A DNA stretch of 64,000 nt from Moniliophthora roreri (Eukaryota; Basidiomycota; Agaricomycetes; Agaricales; Marasmiaceae), in assembly GCA_001466705.2 (NCBI GenBank), contig LATX02000196.1, positions 1 through 64,000 of the forward strand. The letters are read 5' to 3'. This document shows positions 43,441 to 56,314 of the stretch, one piece after another. Every line of letters begins with the position of its first letter. The first letter of the stretch is position 1. The notes beneath the pieces are model-generated. The model was not told the DNA's origin and ran no database searches. It was given only the letters and a program-made list of their open reading frames with translations. Made by a program: the position numbers and the translations under genes.

Positions 43441-45086
43441 CACTCCCACTCGGCAAAGTCGTAAGGGAGCCTCATCCTCTCTTCTCAGGCGGTCTAGATA
43501 CCTTGAACGGGGACCTTGGCCCGTAGCGATTGTCTGCGGTCAAAATGATATACTAGAATGTCTGTACATTGACCGCAAGGACCATGCGAAGCACTGATGA
43601 AAGTGCACCCGTGAGCCGTAATGGTATGTCACCCAACATAACGATCCTTCGGAAATCACAATGCTAGGACCAAACGATTGACTGTGAGGGGGTTATTAGG
43701 TGATGATCATAATCACTGAGCAAGAACTGATGCCCGCAAGAGGTGGTGGGAGCCTCCTTCACGACATAGCTACGGTCGAAAGATGAACTCTTTCTTACAG
43801 GTTTCTAGTAGGGTGGTTGATGTGCAGAACGATGCGGTTGGCGGAGTTCTGGGCACACCTGGAGTTGCTGGAGCAGTGTCGGTATCTGCAGTACGTATAA
43901 TCATGAATAAACCTCTCTCCGGACTCGACGGGTAGCTTGTTACCAGCTCAACGTTTGAGCCTTCGGGGACTTCACTGGCAAAACATGCGTCAATGTCGGA
44001 TCGTATGTTGATTGTTGTCCTCCAGTATGTTTCTCGTATTGGATTCATCAGAATAGTGACTTGAGAAAGAAGCAAACAAATGGATAATGAACGTAACCGA
44101 ACTGCCAGGACTAGACGCACCGTGTTCCCGAACCATTCAGGTAAATCAAGCATGAATCAAGCAGTAACTTCTGCGAGTGCCTTCTTCTTGATCTTTGCAA
44201 ATTTTTTCCATCTCGATATGTGTTTACTAGTACTCGATTGGATAGGTAAGCTGAGATCCTGATGGAGGGGGTGGTGCCATGACGATGGTGGTGGAAAAGC
44301 AGAGTTCTTCCGCACAGCCACTAGAATTCCTTCTCACTCTCGCTCACAACTCGGTTTACCTTTCGCATCGATATCAAGCTCTCCCTTCAGCTTGATTCAT
44401 CCGTACAGGCGTTGAATACATCATCACAACATTGTTCCCTTTGTAAGAGTCTGGTCCAAAGATCATCGGATGCGGTTAATCTTCTGCCAGTGCTTACTGA
44501 TCGGACACTGCAGTTGGAAAGTTAACGCCGTACTTCCAGGCCTTCGATCGCTGGTCACCGTGTAGCAAGTCGCTTCAGAGTGCATACTTAGGCTGCGCCC
44601 GAGATCCTCATCAACGTTGCAGCGGATCCGACTCTAGTAACTTCGGTTCCAAGTTCTACCGAACTTCCTTTGACCATTGAAGAGAAAAAGTGGGTAGTAG
44701 TTTTACAGGAGGAAATACATTCAGTCTTCGACGAAACCTGACCGGGGTAGCGCAAATGGGGTATATACGATCCCTGGACAGCAAATAACGTATTCGCTAA
44801 GAAATGCCAGAAATACCATTTACAAAGGACTGAGACGGGGTGCTTCTGCGACCACGCAAACTGGGGTGGTCAGGACTTAGTGATCCCGAATCCCGATGCC
44901 GAAGCACTCCTTGTGACTATGTATTCAGAATCTCTCGCAATCACAATATACTTTCGTTGCATACGCTAAATTGCTCTCCCGATCATGGGACGAAGTAAAT
45001 TTTGAAATATCAGGGAATACTCCAGACTCCCGTGTCCCAACGTCGAAGTGACGTCGAGCGCTGCGCGCTGAGCTCCAGCAATATAG
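43441..45086. other. No gene recognised
   Basis: A minus-strand open frame at 43,770-44,153 contains a protein-like stretch (ATPGVPRTPPTASFCTST) without a known domain. Nothing else is recognised. Confidence 0.4.
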
Positions 45087-45092
45087 TATAAA
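45087..45092 (+). promoter_or_regulatory. TATA box of the small secreted protein gene
   Basis: TATAAA lies 56 bp upstream of the ATG at 45,143, typical spacing for a core promoter. Confidence 0.55.
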
Positions 45093-45142
45093 GGTGATAC
45101 TCAATCATAATATATCCTCCCGTTCCTTCCCGAAACAGCAAC

Positions 45143-45602
45143 ATGCAGGTACGCTGAGCTCTGCATCCCCTGGAAGATATTGCTGAGAGATCTTTCTAGC
45201 AGTTTCTCATCTTATTCACGTCTCTCAGCATCCTCTTCAGTTCAGCATCAGCTGTCCCTAAGGATGTAGCCATTGCTGCTAGGGATGACGTGCGTTTCAT
45301 CTTCTTCCCGACCCCTTCACGGCGTTTCTGACCGTTTCACGTAGATTCCCTTCCCAATTGCCCCCAAAGACAACCCCCCATCCCAACCGCTGGAAGCGAC
45401 CTGTTCGCAATTCAACGGTTCACCCTCGCCATGTTTGTGCAATGGAGTTGAAGGAAAACTTTGCGGTGTATCAACAATCAACAGCGCTTGCACCGATGCA
45501 CACAGTTTCCAGTGCTTCAGCGATGGAAGTACTTGCGATCTGGGTGTGGATTCATCCTGCTTTATTATTCCTCCCAGTTTCGGGACTGGCAATCGGAAGT
45601 GA
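45143..45602 (+). CDS. Small secreted cysteine-rich protein
   Basis: Three exons join in frame: 45,143-45,148 (only Met-Gln), 45,203-45,289 and 45,345-45,602, giving 116 residues. Exon 2 supplies a clear signal peptide (MQFLILFTSLSILFSSASA, cleavage likely after Ala19). The mature part of ~97 residues has eight Cys, in order CSQF, CLC, LCGV, ACTD, QCFS, TCDL and SCFI, enough for four disulfides. No known domain is recognised. Small secreted Cys-rich proteins in mushrooms include effector-like, defence and developmental proteins; which applies here is unknown. Because of the 6-nt first exon and lack of a long frame, this gene is easy to miss. It converges on 45,888-47,380. Confidence 0.72.
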
Positions 45603-45887
45603 TCGTGATCATATTGATAAGGCATTCTTACGATAGGATGTTTCAAGGGGAGAATATCAAGTTCCTATCTCGTAGCAATTGTAATGTCAAATATATCACA
45701 ACTAAGCTTGTGAGGAAGATTGAGGTCCACTCGCTTTGGCAGGTAGGGAGCATTGGCGACAACAATGCAAATTAAATCGCCGAGGAATACAATACAGCGT
45801 CGTACAAGTTTACTCAAACCAACTACATAACCGGGTGCATCAGATAAGACATATGAGAACGATGATAGAACGAGCTTACACGTTCAA

Positions 45888-47380
45888 CTACAATCTCAGA
45901 ACAGCATCCCGGTAAAAAGGCCCGACCCCAATGTCAATGAAACCTCTGTCAATTGCTTCATCGCCTTCATCTCCGTTGTCCCACTTTTTCAGACGGATCG
46001 GAACGAATAGCAAGTTGCCTTTTTCTGCCCCTACGCTCTGGACCTTCGCGCGGAAGCGCTTCCACTCTATGGTGGGCATCGGCAGCTGCATCGATATGAA
46101 TACGTCCCTCAAACGTGTCGTGCATGGTGATATCGGCAGAACCGGCCATGGAAATAGTTGCGGTAAGATTGACCGTAGAGTTGATCGGGGCAAAGGTTGT
46201 ATTCAACTTGATAGACCCCTGGGTGTCGATATTGAACTTGCCTCCAATATCAGCGTTTGAGGTGTGAAGAGAAACGTCAGCCTTTATCTCGCTATCATCA
46301 CTTCAGTCGAGAACTAGAGGTTAAAGACAGCACGACATACTGTATTTTGTCGATCATTACGAGCTCTGTCCATTCCTCAGAGCTGGGATCATTGGCCATT
46401 ACAATAGATACTTCGATTTCACCATATCTCAGCCTATCGGATACCAGTTTTAGGTAGGAGCTGACATTGAATGTTCCTGTGATGGCTTTGAAGGACAGCT
46501 CTAGTTGCGGACAAGGACTAGTACGCAAACTTTGAGACAGTGAATAACATCCCAGAAGAGAGCACTTATTCCTACAGTGAAGGAGTTGCCTAAGAATGAA
46601 GCCGAGTCCAGGTGAATCTTCGTGCCGAGGTCAGAGATAGTGTGCCAGAAGAGGGGCAAATCAGTTTCAAGGCCCTTTATCGTCAATTGTTGGGTTGAAG
46701 ATGCAGGGAGGACTACAGTGATATCGAAAGAAATATCAGGGGTAAGTTTGGTTAATTGTCGGTTCAAAGACTATCAAGCAAACCAGGTGAATGTACTTAT
46801 ATCTTTCACGTTCAAGGATAAATACACACCAGGATGCCAACCCCGTGCTCTCCATCTTCCCGCCTGAACTGGCATAACTGTAGAAAGTCGAGGCGTCGAC
46901 TCGGCTGACCCCATTCTGTTATGACGCTGATGAGCACATGATCGCTCTCCTCGATCCTTGAATGATGTTTATACGCCCACCAAGCACCTCTCGTGAAAAG
47001 GAACAAGGTGTTGGAAGAAACTGAGAGGCTGAATGTATTTAAGATCTTGAGACGATCTCGTGGAGATGGCTCCGGAAATGAAACACAATGGTCAACCGTC
47101 ATTTCAGGCGGGAAAGGAAAAATCTTCATGACCGTCAACGCCTGAGTATACATCTGCCTGTAGTAGCGCAAACTCAACAAACACGTCAAGACAAGCAAAT
47201 TTCAAGGCGTACCAGCTCAAGCAATGCAGGTTTTTGAGGATAACAGGATCGATACGCGAACGTAATTTTCCATGAAGCAATCCCCAACGCAAGCAGGGCG
47301 ATCGCCTTGAAGAATTTTTGCATTTTCGTTCTGGTCACTGGCTCATGCAGTCGGCGTTTCTTGTCTGCCTCTCCGTTCAT
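45888..47380 (-). CDS. Membrane-anchored beta-rich (adhesin-like) protein, with an apparent frameshift
   Basis: This matches a family I remember from Agaricomycetes: a short basic N-terminus, one membrane helix (MQKFFKAIALLALGIASW), then repeated beta-sandwich-like segments. Visible blocks are DHCVSFPEPSP, NTLFLFTRGA, CQFRREDGEHGVGI, IKGLETDLPLFWHTISD, AITGTFNVSSYLKL, IGGKFNIDTQGSIKLNTTF, and HDTFEGRIHI then VGAEKGN...GFIDIGVGPF at the end. Exons are bounded by normal sites (for example the donor after GVGIL near 46,838). Near 46,085-46,105 the reading frame must shift by one base to keep the conserved C-terminus, so the gene is either a recent pseudogene or carries a sequence error. The role is unknown; cell-surface contact is an inference. 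Confidence 0.6.
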
Positions 47381-50300
47381 CAAAGAATGAAGTGTTATCG
47401 CTGACTTCTGAATTATGATCATGGCATGGATAGTGTTGGAAGTTGATTGGATCAGTTAGCAGGAATGGAATCCAGTGACGAGTTGATGCATGACGTATCC
47501 TTCAGATTAGTATTGCTTTTCTTCCCTAAGTTGAAAGTGAGTTTTTGGTGAGCATTGTGCAGAAACCTCAATGAAACAGGCAGAGACCAACCATTGATTG
47601 TCAGTTTGATAAGTAGTAAAATATTTGTGAGCTGTTTGAATTTTGAGCGCCTTTAACTAACGCTCAGATGATCGTGAGAATTATGTATCGTGACTGTATC
47701 TTCCCTTTCCTCTCTCCCTCTCCCATTTCCGAGTTGTCAAGCAGGATTATAGACTCGTATGGCACTGCAACCCTCCGTTTGAGCGTATTATGGTTCGAAA
47801 TTTATCTCGGATCTTCTGCTTGGTAGGTTCAATTCTTACCACGGCGTATTGAAGAGTACGTTTTAATCTCGCTCTTTTGGGATGGTGACAGCATGCCAGA
47901 TGCAAGCCAAGGAGTTGAAGGACCTCCGACTCAGAACCGAGGGCTGAGTTTAGATTGGTATCAACTTCAGTCTTTTGGTCTCGAATTATCATCGGTGGTT
48001 TTTACTGATTTGCCGACCGTTAACAACAGCCGTTCTCCGTGCTCCGGTGGAGAGTCAACTTACCGGGACTAATTACCAAGTCCCAATCCCACCTGACATC
48101 TCTCCTCTCGCATTCTGCCGGTGCTTATGCCATCCCGCTACTATAATTCTGTTGTGTACTAAACACGCGCTGTCATAGGACGTTACCCAGGTCTCTGTAT
48201 GAATTGAAAGAACATCTTTCAAATTGCTCACTCGCGCTGCGCCGCTGATTTCCCGACCAAAAAGTACCGCGGGCAATTTATCAAGTTGCCTAAGTTCTTG
48301 GACCCTTTCAATCAATTCGCCGGGCTGCCATCAATGACAGATGGATAGGACAGGGATAGTGGGGATCTCATACGCCCAGGCTTGTTCTTTTCTCATTGAA
48401 CCATACTACATTAGTGATGCGCCCAAGCAACACGCAAAACTTGGGCGTCCCACCGATATCCTCGGTTACTTGAAAACTTCCCGTCCGTACCGTGGATATC
48501 CTATCAATATAGCATCATAGTACTCGTGAGCTTTTTTCTTTCCCGTTGAAGGTCATTCTGGCATACTTACAGGTCAGCTAAACGCCACTGCACACGGTTC
48601 ACATTGGACTGCCGTTGTACTCCGGTCCTTCGGCGTCTACTAGAAATAGACACAGTACCAACGTGATTCCGGATTTTGCCGCTGGAACTGATATGGAGTG
48701 CTTCGCCAAGGGACCTTGGAAAGGGATTGTTAAACAATTTCCAGGAGGTACACTCACCCTGGAGGGTGAAAATCAGTTTGAGGACAACTCTTAGGACCCT
48801 TAAGATCGGGATATCGAAAGCGGGTGACTCACGGTTGCGAAAGCACTAAGGTGGCACTCAAACCACAGTGAAGAAGTGTAGTGGCCACACCCAATCTGTG
48901 GTTAGTGCTTGACGCTACCAATATACCGACTCATGTTATCAGTTACTCCTAGGCAAACGTCTAATGTTCGAGCTGCAAGTTACAAGAATGTCGAAGTGGA
49001 GCCTCAGCTACGGTGAATTCAATGGAGTGGTGACTAACATCCAATTCCTGGTCAGTAGTGACGCAACCTTCGCGGTGGTCTAGCACACGAGCAAGATTCA
49101 TGCAATGTCTACGATTTTAGGCAAGCTTAACATCCGATGAAACCTACCTTGAGCGATGGGCGTCCATGCGATGGTCACTGCTAATCCATCTCCCAGGTGA
49201 AGAAGTAGACCTAGGCATGTCTGCCGATGCGGTATTCTCGGCGAGAAGGATGGGATAGGGGATGGTGTTTTCGGGACCGCAATGTTCATTGAAGGTGATC
49301 CTCGAAGTGTCAACGGATCACTACACTCAAGTTCTCTTCCTGCAGTTTTTTTATTGTATCGCCGCAATGCTGTCGTCGAGTTAGACGTGTCCGCGTTCTA
49401 GTATGCCTTTCCTTCGAGTTCTTGGCCAGGGTCGAAAGAACTCTTCCATTTACCAGGTAGTTCTCTGTCCAATAAGAAATCTGACCGTCACTGATCACAT
49501 CCGCTGGCCATCCAAAACTGAATGGCTGCCGGATCCACGGCTTTCAATGAGCTCGGTGGCTTAATGAAAACATGTGGAACGTCGGCCACAGAGCGCAGTG
49601 TATCTAGATTGATATCGATATTCCTTGGTCACTTGTTCTCCCGCCCTTCTACCGTGGAAAGCCTTGCAAACCGCAGGTTCCCCGGCACCGATGGGAACTT
49701 CCAGGAAAGCTGCTTCCCTCATCTGTCTTCTGGAAGTTGAGGATACCCATTCATGATGCATCTCCACGATATACAAGCGACGGTTCCTCGATAATCTTGC
49801 CACGTCTGACCCACTTGGATGTCTTCGATTCAAGTCGGTGCCGTTAAGCTATCTGTGATCAATAATATACCTGGTCATTTTCAAAATTAACCCGTGAGCG
49901 GTCTGTCACTCTTTGTGTTCCATGGATGCTTGAAGTGTGATAGAGCTTCTGAGGCCTCGGACGCCCAGTCAAATCTTCATTACAGACTGCAGAATTGACA
50001 CACATGTTTCGACGTGCGCCAATGGCGCCTCTACACGTTCCTCAGCGGCCGCGTAAAAGATGGATAGCTTCCAGGCCGTCAGTACTGCTGGCGCTTCTAG
50101 ACTCGAGCTCCAACTCTGGAATTTGTCGACGGCTGGGGCCTGTCGGAGTTCGCCAGTAATTCCTGAATGGAATAGGACTCAAGCTCACCAAGAATCCCGG
50201 ATTCTAATGGTCAAGGGCTTGATTCAGCTCGTCTGGTCTTCGAAGCAGCTCAGATCGCAGTTCAGGTTCGCAACTTTCGCAACTCTTCATTTAGCGAAGA

Positions 50301-53300
50301 ACAGAAAGCATTCTGACGAGACTTCAAGGTCTTGAAGCACTTTTTGACCAGTTTCTGCTTGCCTCTTTAGGCTTTATTAATCCTCGCTTCAATAAGCCTG
50401 TTCCCTTTGTCACTGAGAGGTGTTCTGCAGTGCGGAGAGGCCAACGCCGTGATGAGAACTTCCAGCGCTTGACTGACGCTCGGGCGTTACGCCAATCACG
50501 CGTACTCAGCTTCAACATTCTTCGCTAAGTCTACTCAGTACTTTCTGATGCATTGGCGGCGACGTAAGAGTCACAATGATTCCTCTGTTCTCTCTGGCAG
50601 CTTCTTTGTTTAGGAGACGGATATTTGCTCTTATTCTGGATGCCTACTTTCTAAGCGAGTTCATATCAAGTCGGTGTGGCTTCTGTCATTCTTGTCGTAT
50701 TGCATTGCTTAATGTTGTTCTCTACCCTAGTAGTAATGTGACAAAGAGGAGTCTTCATCTCAGGACAAGTTCATCATAATTTCCACTGCCTGCCAGCACA
50801 GGAGATGCTTCGATAGTGACTAGTGAAGGTCCAATTCCATCATACAATAGCATCCAGTGTATCGTCATCTGAACTGTCCAATACATCGATACGGCGGCCT
50901 ACCTTGGATGAAGCTTAGAACTTGGGCCTACCCGCCCTTGACGTAGACGTGATCTGACCTTTCCTGCCACTCTCCAGACTTCTGTCATGACTCACTCACA
51001 GCCGTTGATACTCGGGAAAAAGATATACTCTTTAAATTTTAATTTAGGACAGAGCTTCCTAGTACCACTGTCGTTGACTTCAGAGAGACGTTGTCTCCAT
51101 ACTCCGTGGACAGCCAGACTTTCGTACCGCCAAACGTCGACTGGACAGGGTTCGTTCTGAGCCGCCGTACTTTTTCCCTTTTCGACTAGATTACATGTTA
51201 CTTGTCTTTCAGGATCATCGCACCGACGAGTCACTGCCAACATATGAATTTCGTTGGAGCTTCCTGTTTGCTTCCCGAGTCCTTCAACAATCCAGTATGT
51301 GAATTGCCATGGACGTGTGCACTCCCAGAGGAGCTGAAACTTTAGACAGGCCACAGCCACACTTGTTTGACACTTTCTGTGGACAACTAGAATAGAAGTT
51401 GATGTGCCAGTGGAAGGAATGGAAGCTTGCTTGTCATCTCCATCATGATCAAGAGGGACGAGCTAATGACGGAACGCGTCAAATGTTCCGTAGCCTGGTG
51501 GAGGTGGAACATCCTAACGTTTGGATATTTACGTCGGAGTAGCACTAGCCCACCGAGTGCGGAGGACCTGCTTAGACGGAGCAGGCGTTTTTGGGAATGG
51601 CGTAGGCCAACGAGAACTTTGATCCTTTGATTGGTGACTCACAATGATGAGAAAGATAGGCGCACATGCTCCTGGCATCGCCTAATTTGCAGATCCTCCT
51701 GGGCGGTTGGGATGAACTTCAACGCTTAACAGGACGTGTATTTGGAAGCTGACATCGTCTACTTCGCATTCTCGCATAGTATGATGTTCTCCGACGACAT
51801 ACAAAAACTTATTGACATCGTGTTTGCTAGTTGGCGTTTCTATGGCAGGCAAGCACCGTGGACAAAGCATCCTGCTATTATTGTCGAGTTGATAGGAACT
51901 TGGGCGTGTAATGATGAAGACATGTGAAAAGGATCAGAACGGCGGATCTGAAGGAGACGCTGGTGGAGTCAGCCCCCGCCAAATACGCAGATTTCTTCAT
52001 GTTGACCAACACTGTCCGACGAGCAAAATATATCACGATCAGAATTATCTCCTCCTTGTCAAGGGAACGGGCGTTAGATGTTGAATGATTTAACAGAATG
52101 GACTTGTCGAACTAGGTGATAGGTACGAGTCTCCAAATTCAAAGTCAGATCTGAGAGTCTGTTCGAGTTGTCAGTGAACGGAACAACAATGAGATGAACC
52201 AAGGCATTACCTCACTTTTTCTGGATAGCTCCTCGACCACGTTACCTGTCGAACTTGTTGAGAATAGCGAAAATCTGTTCTGATGATGGTGAGAAATGTG
52301 GAGGCGAATAGGGATAGAACAGGGAAAAGGGAGAAATCTAGAAACACGGCGATGTGGTTACAGGTTCGTAGGGATGCGGTTTCAACGGTAAATGAGATTG
52401 ATCGATGTAAGAGTCCGTTAAAGAAACCTACGAGAAATCAGAAAACGCTTGAGCGGTATAACACAACTTTTACCTCACCTGAGCTAGTCCGTATCTGAAT
52501 ATTAGAACGTCGTAGGCTATTGAGTAACGAAAGAGAAGAGTCCGGGTCAATATCGGGCTGTCGACTTCCTATTGTTGGTTTCGATAAGGATCCCTGCCGA
52601 GGAGAATGGCCAGAACATGACAGTGGAATGGAGACGGGGTCTAGCTTCGTAGAACAAACTGATGAACCGGGTTTCGGTTCAGGGGATTGAACTTGGTGCG
52701 AAAAAGAGCTGGTGTTTATCGATGCTGATTATTGCTGAGCTACAATCGACAGCCTGAGAGTCTATAACCAGTGTTGACCATGAGATGTACCTGGCAATGG
52801 GATGAAACCATCAGCTTCTGCCGACAGTGTTAGGAGTGCCTCGGGCGCGGCTTTCTGTATCGGACTCCTTAACGAATCCCAAAAACCGGGAGACGAGTAT
52901 GGGAAAACTTTAGGAGCTATGGCCTGATAGTTCGTGTAGCCTTATGGCGAATGTTTGTATGCTATTTAGACATCAGTACACTATGATATCAGTGAGACTC
53001 GTTGATATGGTCATACGCTCTTAAAGTGCACCCGGGGAAGCGATAATCTGGGTTAAGCTTGTCTAAGCCTTGTCAGCGGGAGCTCAACGTGGCGCGTCAG
53101 TTGGAAATGAATTCTCATTTGACCACTTTAAGCCCCCCGAGTTCGTCGCACCCAGCCAATGAATTTGCATCCTGTGGTACGCTTTTGTGAATCTTAGACA
53201 GATGAAAGACTCGTACTCACCTACCTTATTGTTCTACGCAGTCCACCGAATGTGAACAGTATTCTACACTGTGACCGATTGAGGTCTAGGCATTAGAACA

Positions 53301-53720
53301 CGCCCAAAACATGACACAAACTCCGTTGAAACTGGCAGGATCATCATGATCAGTATCGCCGAAGACTGTTTCACCGAGGTTGTAACGCCTAGAGTTCAGT
53401 TTTTCTTTGCTAACTTCCAAAGGTTAATTCGGATGACTTCAAGATAAGAAACCTGAGTCTTGTACTTGAGAGGGGTAGACGAGGCAAAAAGGGCGGCTGG
53501 TTAGGTGACAGTTCAGAACAGATGCTGACAGGCCGGGAACGGCGCGCCCTCCGGCAGATTCGGATTCGGCCAAATTTTGCCGCACTGTAAACTTTCAGTG
53601 CGCAACGTTTGTCACACTTCGCAGGGTTTACTCTTTCCTTCTCACCACCACCTACCACCACCACCATCCCCGCCCCAACCTGCCGTTCCCGTCGCTGTCG
53701 CCGACTATCCTCTCAAGACC
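47381..53720. other. Gene-poor region
   Basis: Over 6 kb without a gene I can support. Short frames occur on both strands, and GT/AG pairs do not assemble them. One coding-like relic is listed separately at 50,210-50,526. The region could hold a long non-coding RNA or very old transposon remains, but nothing in the sequence points to a specific identity. Confidence 0.45.
50210..50526 (+). pseudogene. Coding relic, family unknown
   Basis: Reads as protein across a frame change: DSARLVFEAAQIAVQVRN, then after a break LEALFDQFLLASLGFINP and VPFVTERCSAVRRG, ending SRVLSFNILR. A single-base change near 50,310 separates the two frames. Not recognised. Confidence 0.3.
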
Positions 53721-56314
53721 ATGACTAGCGCCGAGTCTCTCGACCACGATGGTACCCACACTCCTTTGCCTGCCCAACCTTTTGAACCACCTCGAGCGTC
53801 TTATATGGGCGTTGGTTCTGATACCCCTAGAGATTCGGCACCATCAACACCTAATAACTCTTCACCCTTACTGCCCATGCAAGACAAGATCGAGTCTAAC
53901 AACTACGCCGCTGGGACCGAGCGAGATGCGACGGCTGAGGCTAAAGGCAAGCGACGAACGCTCATTGTTGCCGGAATCGCCTTAGCGATTCTTGCTATTA
54001 TCGTCTTGGCCGTGGTGCTACCAGTCTATTTTGTAGTCATCAAGCCGAAGAACAACAGTAGCGCGTCGTCGGGTAGTCCAGGGAGCGGAAGTGTCGGAGG
54101 TGGATCGGGCAACCCACAAAGTCCAACTGGAGCGACTTCTGGGGGTGACGGATCCGAAATTATCACGGAAGATGGGGAGAGGTTCACGTATACGAACAAG
54201 TTTGGGGGTTTCTGTGAGTCTCGTCCTTTATGTTGTTTCGCCCTGTCCCCTATTAGTCCGCCACAGGGCATTAGTCTCGTGTGGCGTTCTCGCGTATCTG
54301 CATTCTAACTTACCTTCATCTCAGGGGTGTCTGATCCTGCAGATCCTTACAACAACAATGCCCGACCGAACTCTTGGACGCCACCGCTGAATCAGACATG
54401 GGACTTCTCCAAGGATCGCATTTATGGGTACGCACTCCCTAGGCTCGATCCCTCCCGTCGTGTTTACATCCACTCTTAGTGTCAATCTTGGTGGCTTATT
54501 CGTGCTCGAACCCTTCATCAGCCCGAGATTATTTGAAAAGTACTTCCCCAACGCGGTGGATGAATGGACTCTTAGCGAACAAATGGCAGCCGATACCGCT
54601 AGCGGTGGCCTCAATCAGTTAGAGGAACATTACAAGACCTTTATTGTACGCAAACTGCACCCCTCACTTCACGAGGGACATGCTAACACCGTTCTAGACT
54701 GAGAAGGACATTGCGGAGATAGCAGGTGCCGGTCTGAATTGGGTTAGGTTACCAGTTCCCTTCTGGGCTATCGAGACCTGGCCAGGAGAGCCTTTCTTGG
54801 CGCAGACCTCTTGGAAGTAAGCGTGATCCTTTTTGCGTCTGGTCACCACTAATCTTGCGTTCCAGATATATTCTCCGTATTCTCGACTGGTGTAGGAAGT
54901 ACGGTCTCCGAGTCAATCTCGATCTGCACACTATTCCTGGTTCTCAGAATGGTGAGTGTTTACTGTTTATCGTATTCACTTTAATTCATATCTCTCCTCA
55001 GGCTACAATCACTCTGGAAAAGGCGGCCAAATTAATTTTTTGAACGGCGTCATGGGCATCGCCAACGCGCAGAGAGCCTTAAACTACATCCGCGTCTTCA
55101 CTGAGTTTATCTCGCAACCCGAGTACAACAACCTCGTCCCCATCTTTGGCATCATCAACGAAGCGCTCGTGTCCGAAATAGGCAAGGATGTAATGACAGC
55201 CTTGTTTGTACCATTTTACTGCTCCGCGTTTTTAAAATGCTCACCGACCTGTTACAGCTATCTCGAAGCATACAAGATCGTTCGTGGCATCGCTGGTATT
55301 GGTGAAGGGAAGGGACCGTACATCTCTATCCATGACGGATTCACAGACGTCAACAGTTGGAATGGCTTCCTTTCCGGCGCAGATAGGTTCATGATGGATA
55401 GCCACCCATACTTTGCGTTCGGTGGTGGTGCCAATAATGATCCCATCGCTACCGGCTCTGGCTTGCAAGCTGGTGGACCTTGGCCTCTGCAAGCCTGCAA
55501 TGCCTGGGGACCATCGCTAAACAGAAGGTCAGTTCTATACCTCTGTTTATCAAGTGTTTCATGCTGATTTTGGTCTAGTCGAACTGGCTTTGGTGTCACT
55601 ATCGCTGGAGAGTTTAGCAATGGCTACAACGACTGTGGTCTGTTCCTCAAAGGCGTTCCAGGATCACATACCTACGGTGGTGACTGCGGCCTCTTCCAAG
55701 ATTCCTCGAACTGGAACCAGACGCTCAAAGATGGTATCAAAGCCTTTGCTTTGGCCAGTATGGATGCCACCCACGATTACTTCTTCTGGACATGGAAGAT
55801 TGGCAATTCCCTTGCCAACGATCGTGTGGAGTCACCGCTTTGGTCTTACAAGCTTGGTTACGAGAATGGTTGGATACCCACGGATCCTAGAGAGGCAGAT
55901 GGTTACTGCGCCGCTCTTGGAGTGAACGAGCCATTTGACGGGGTCTACCAACCTTGGATGACTGGTGGCGCTGGTGCAGGAACGATCGCGGCAGCCGCCA
56001 CTGCAGGATTGGAATGGCCTCCTTCTTCGATCAATGGCATTCCGGCTGCTTCCATGGCATTTGCTCCCACATACACACCTACCGGTCCTATCCAGACGTT
56101 ACCAGGACCCTCTGTTACCAAGGGAGTTACTTCAGTAGATGGCTGGTTCAATGATGCTGATACTACTGGAGCACCTGCAACTATTCCTGGTTGCACGTAC
56201 CCAAGTGCCTGGAATGCCCAGGATGCCGTCCTCCCCGCTACACAGTGCGGCGGTGGTGCCGCTGCTGCTACTCCAACTACACCGCCTACGACAGGTGACC
56301 TCACGGGACAATAA
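53721..56314 (+). CDS. GH5 glucan 1,3-beta-glucosidase, membrane-anchored
   Basis: Exo-beta-1,3-glucanase acting on cell-wall glucan. Eight exons join in frame: 53,721-54,213; 54,325-54,427; 54,480-54,645; 54,698-54,816; 54,866-54,951; 55,002-55,203; 55,258-55,527; 55,579-56,314. The product is 724 residues. Residues 1-79 are a Ser/Pro-rich cytoplasmic segment, 80-107 a membrane helix (LIVAGIALAILAIIVLAVVL), then a Ser/Gly linker and the catalytic barrel: GVNLGGLFVLEPF, GLNWVRLPVPFWAIE, LRVNLDLHTIPGSQNG, FGIINEALV with the acid/base Glu, and TIAGEFSNGYNDCG with the nucleophile Glu. A Gly/Ala/Thr-rich tail follows. Start choice: first Met after a Pro/His-rich leader. The exon 6 donor is GTTTGT; the stronger-looking GTAATG 14 nt upstream breaks the frame. 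Confidence 0.9.

Noticed and set aside
55190..55257. GTAATG as the donor of intron 6 in the GH5 gene.
   Set aside because: It breaks the reading frame; GTTTGT at 55,204 restores the conserved FYLEAYKIV block.
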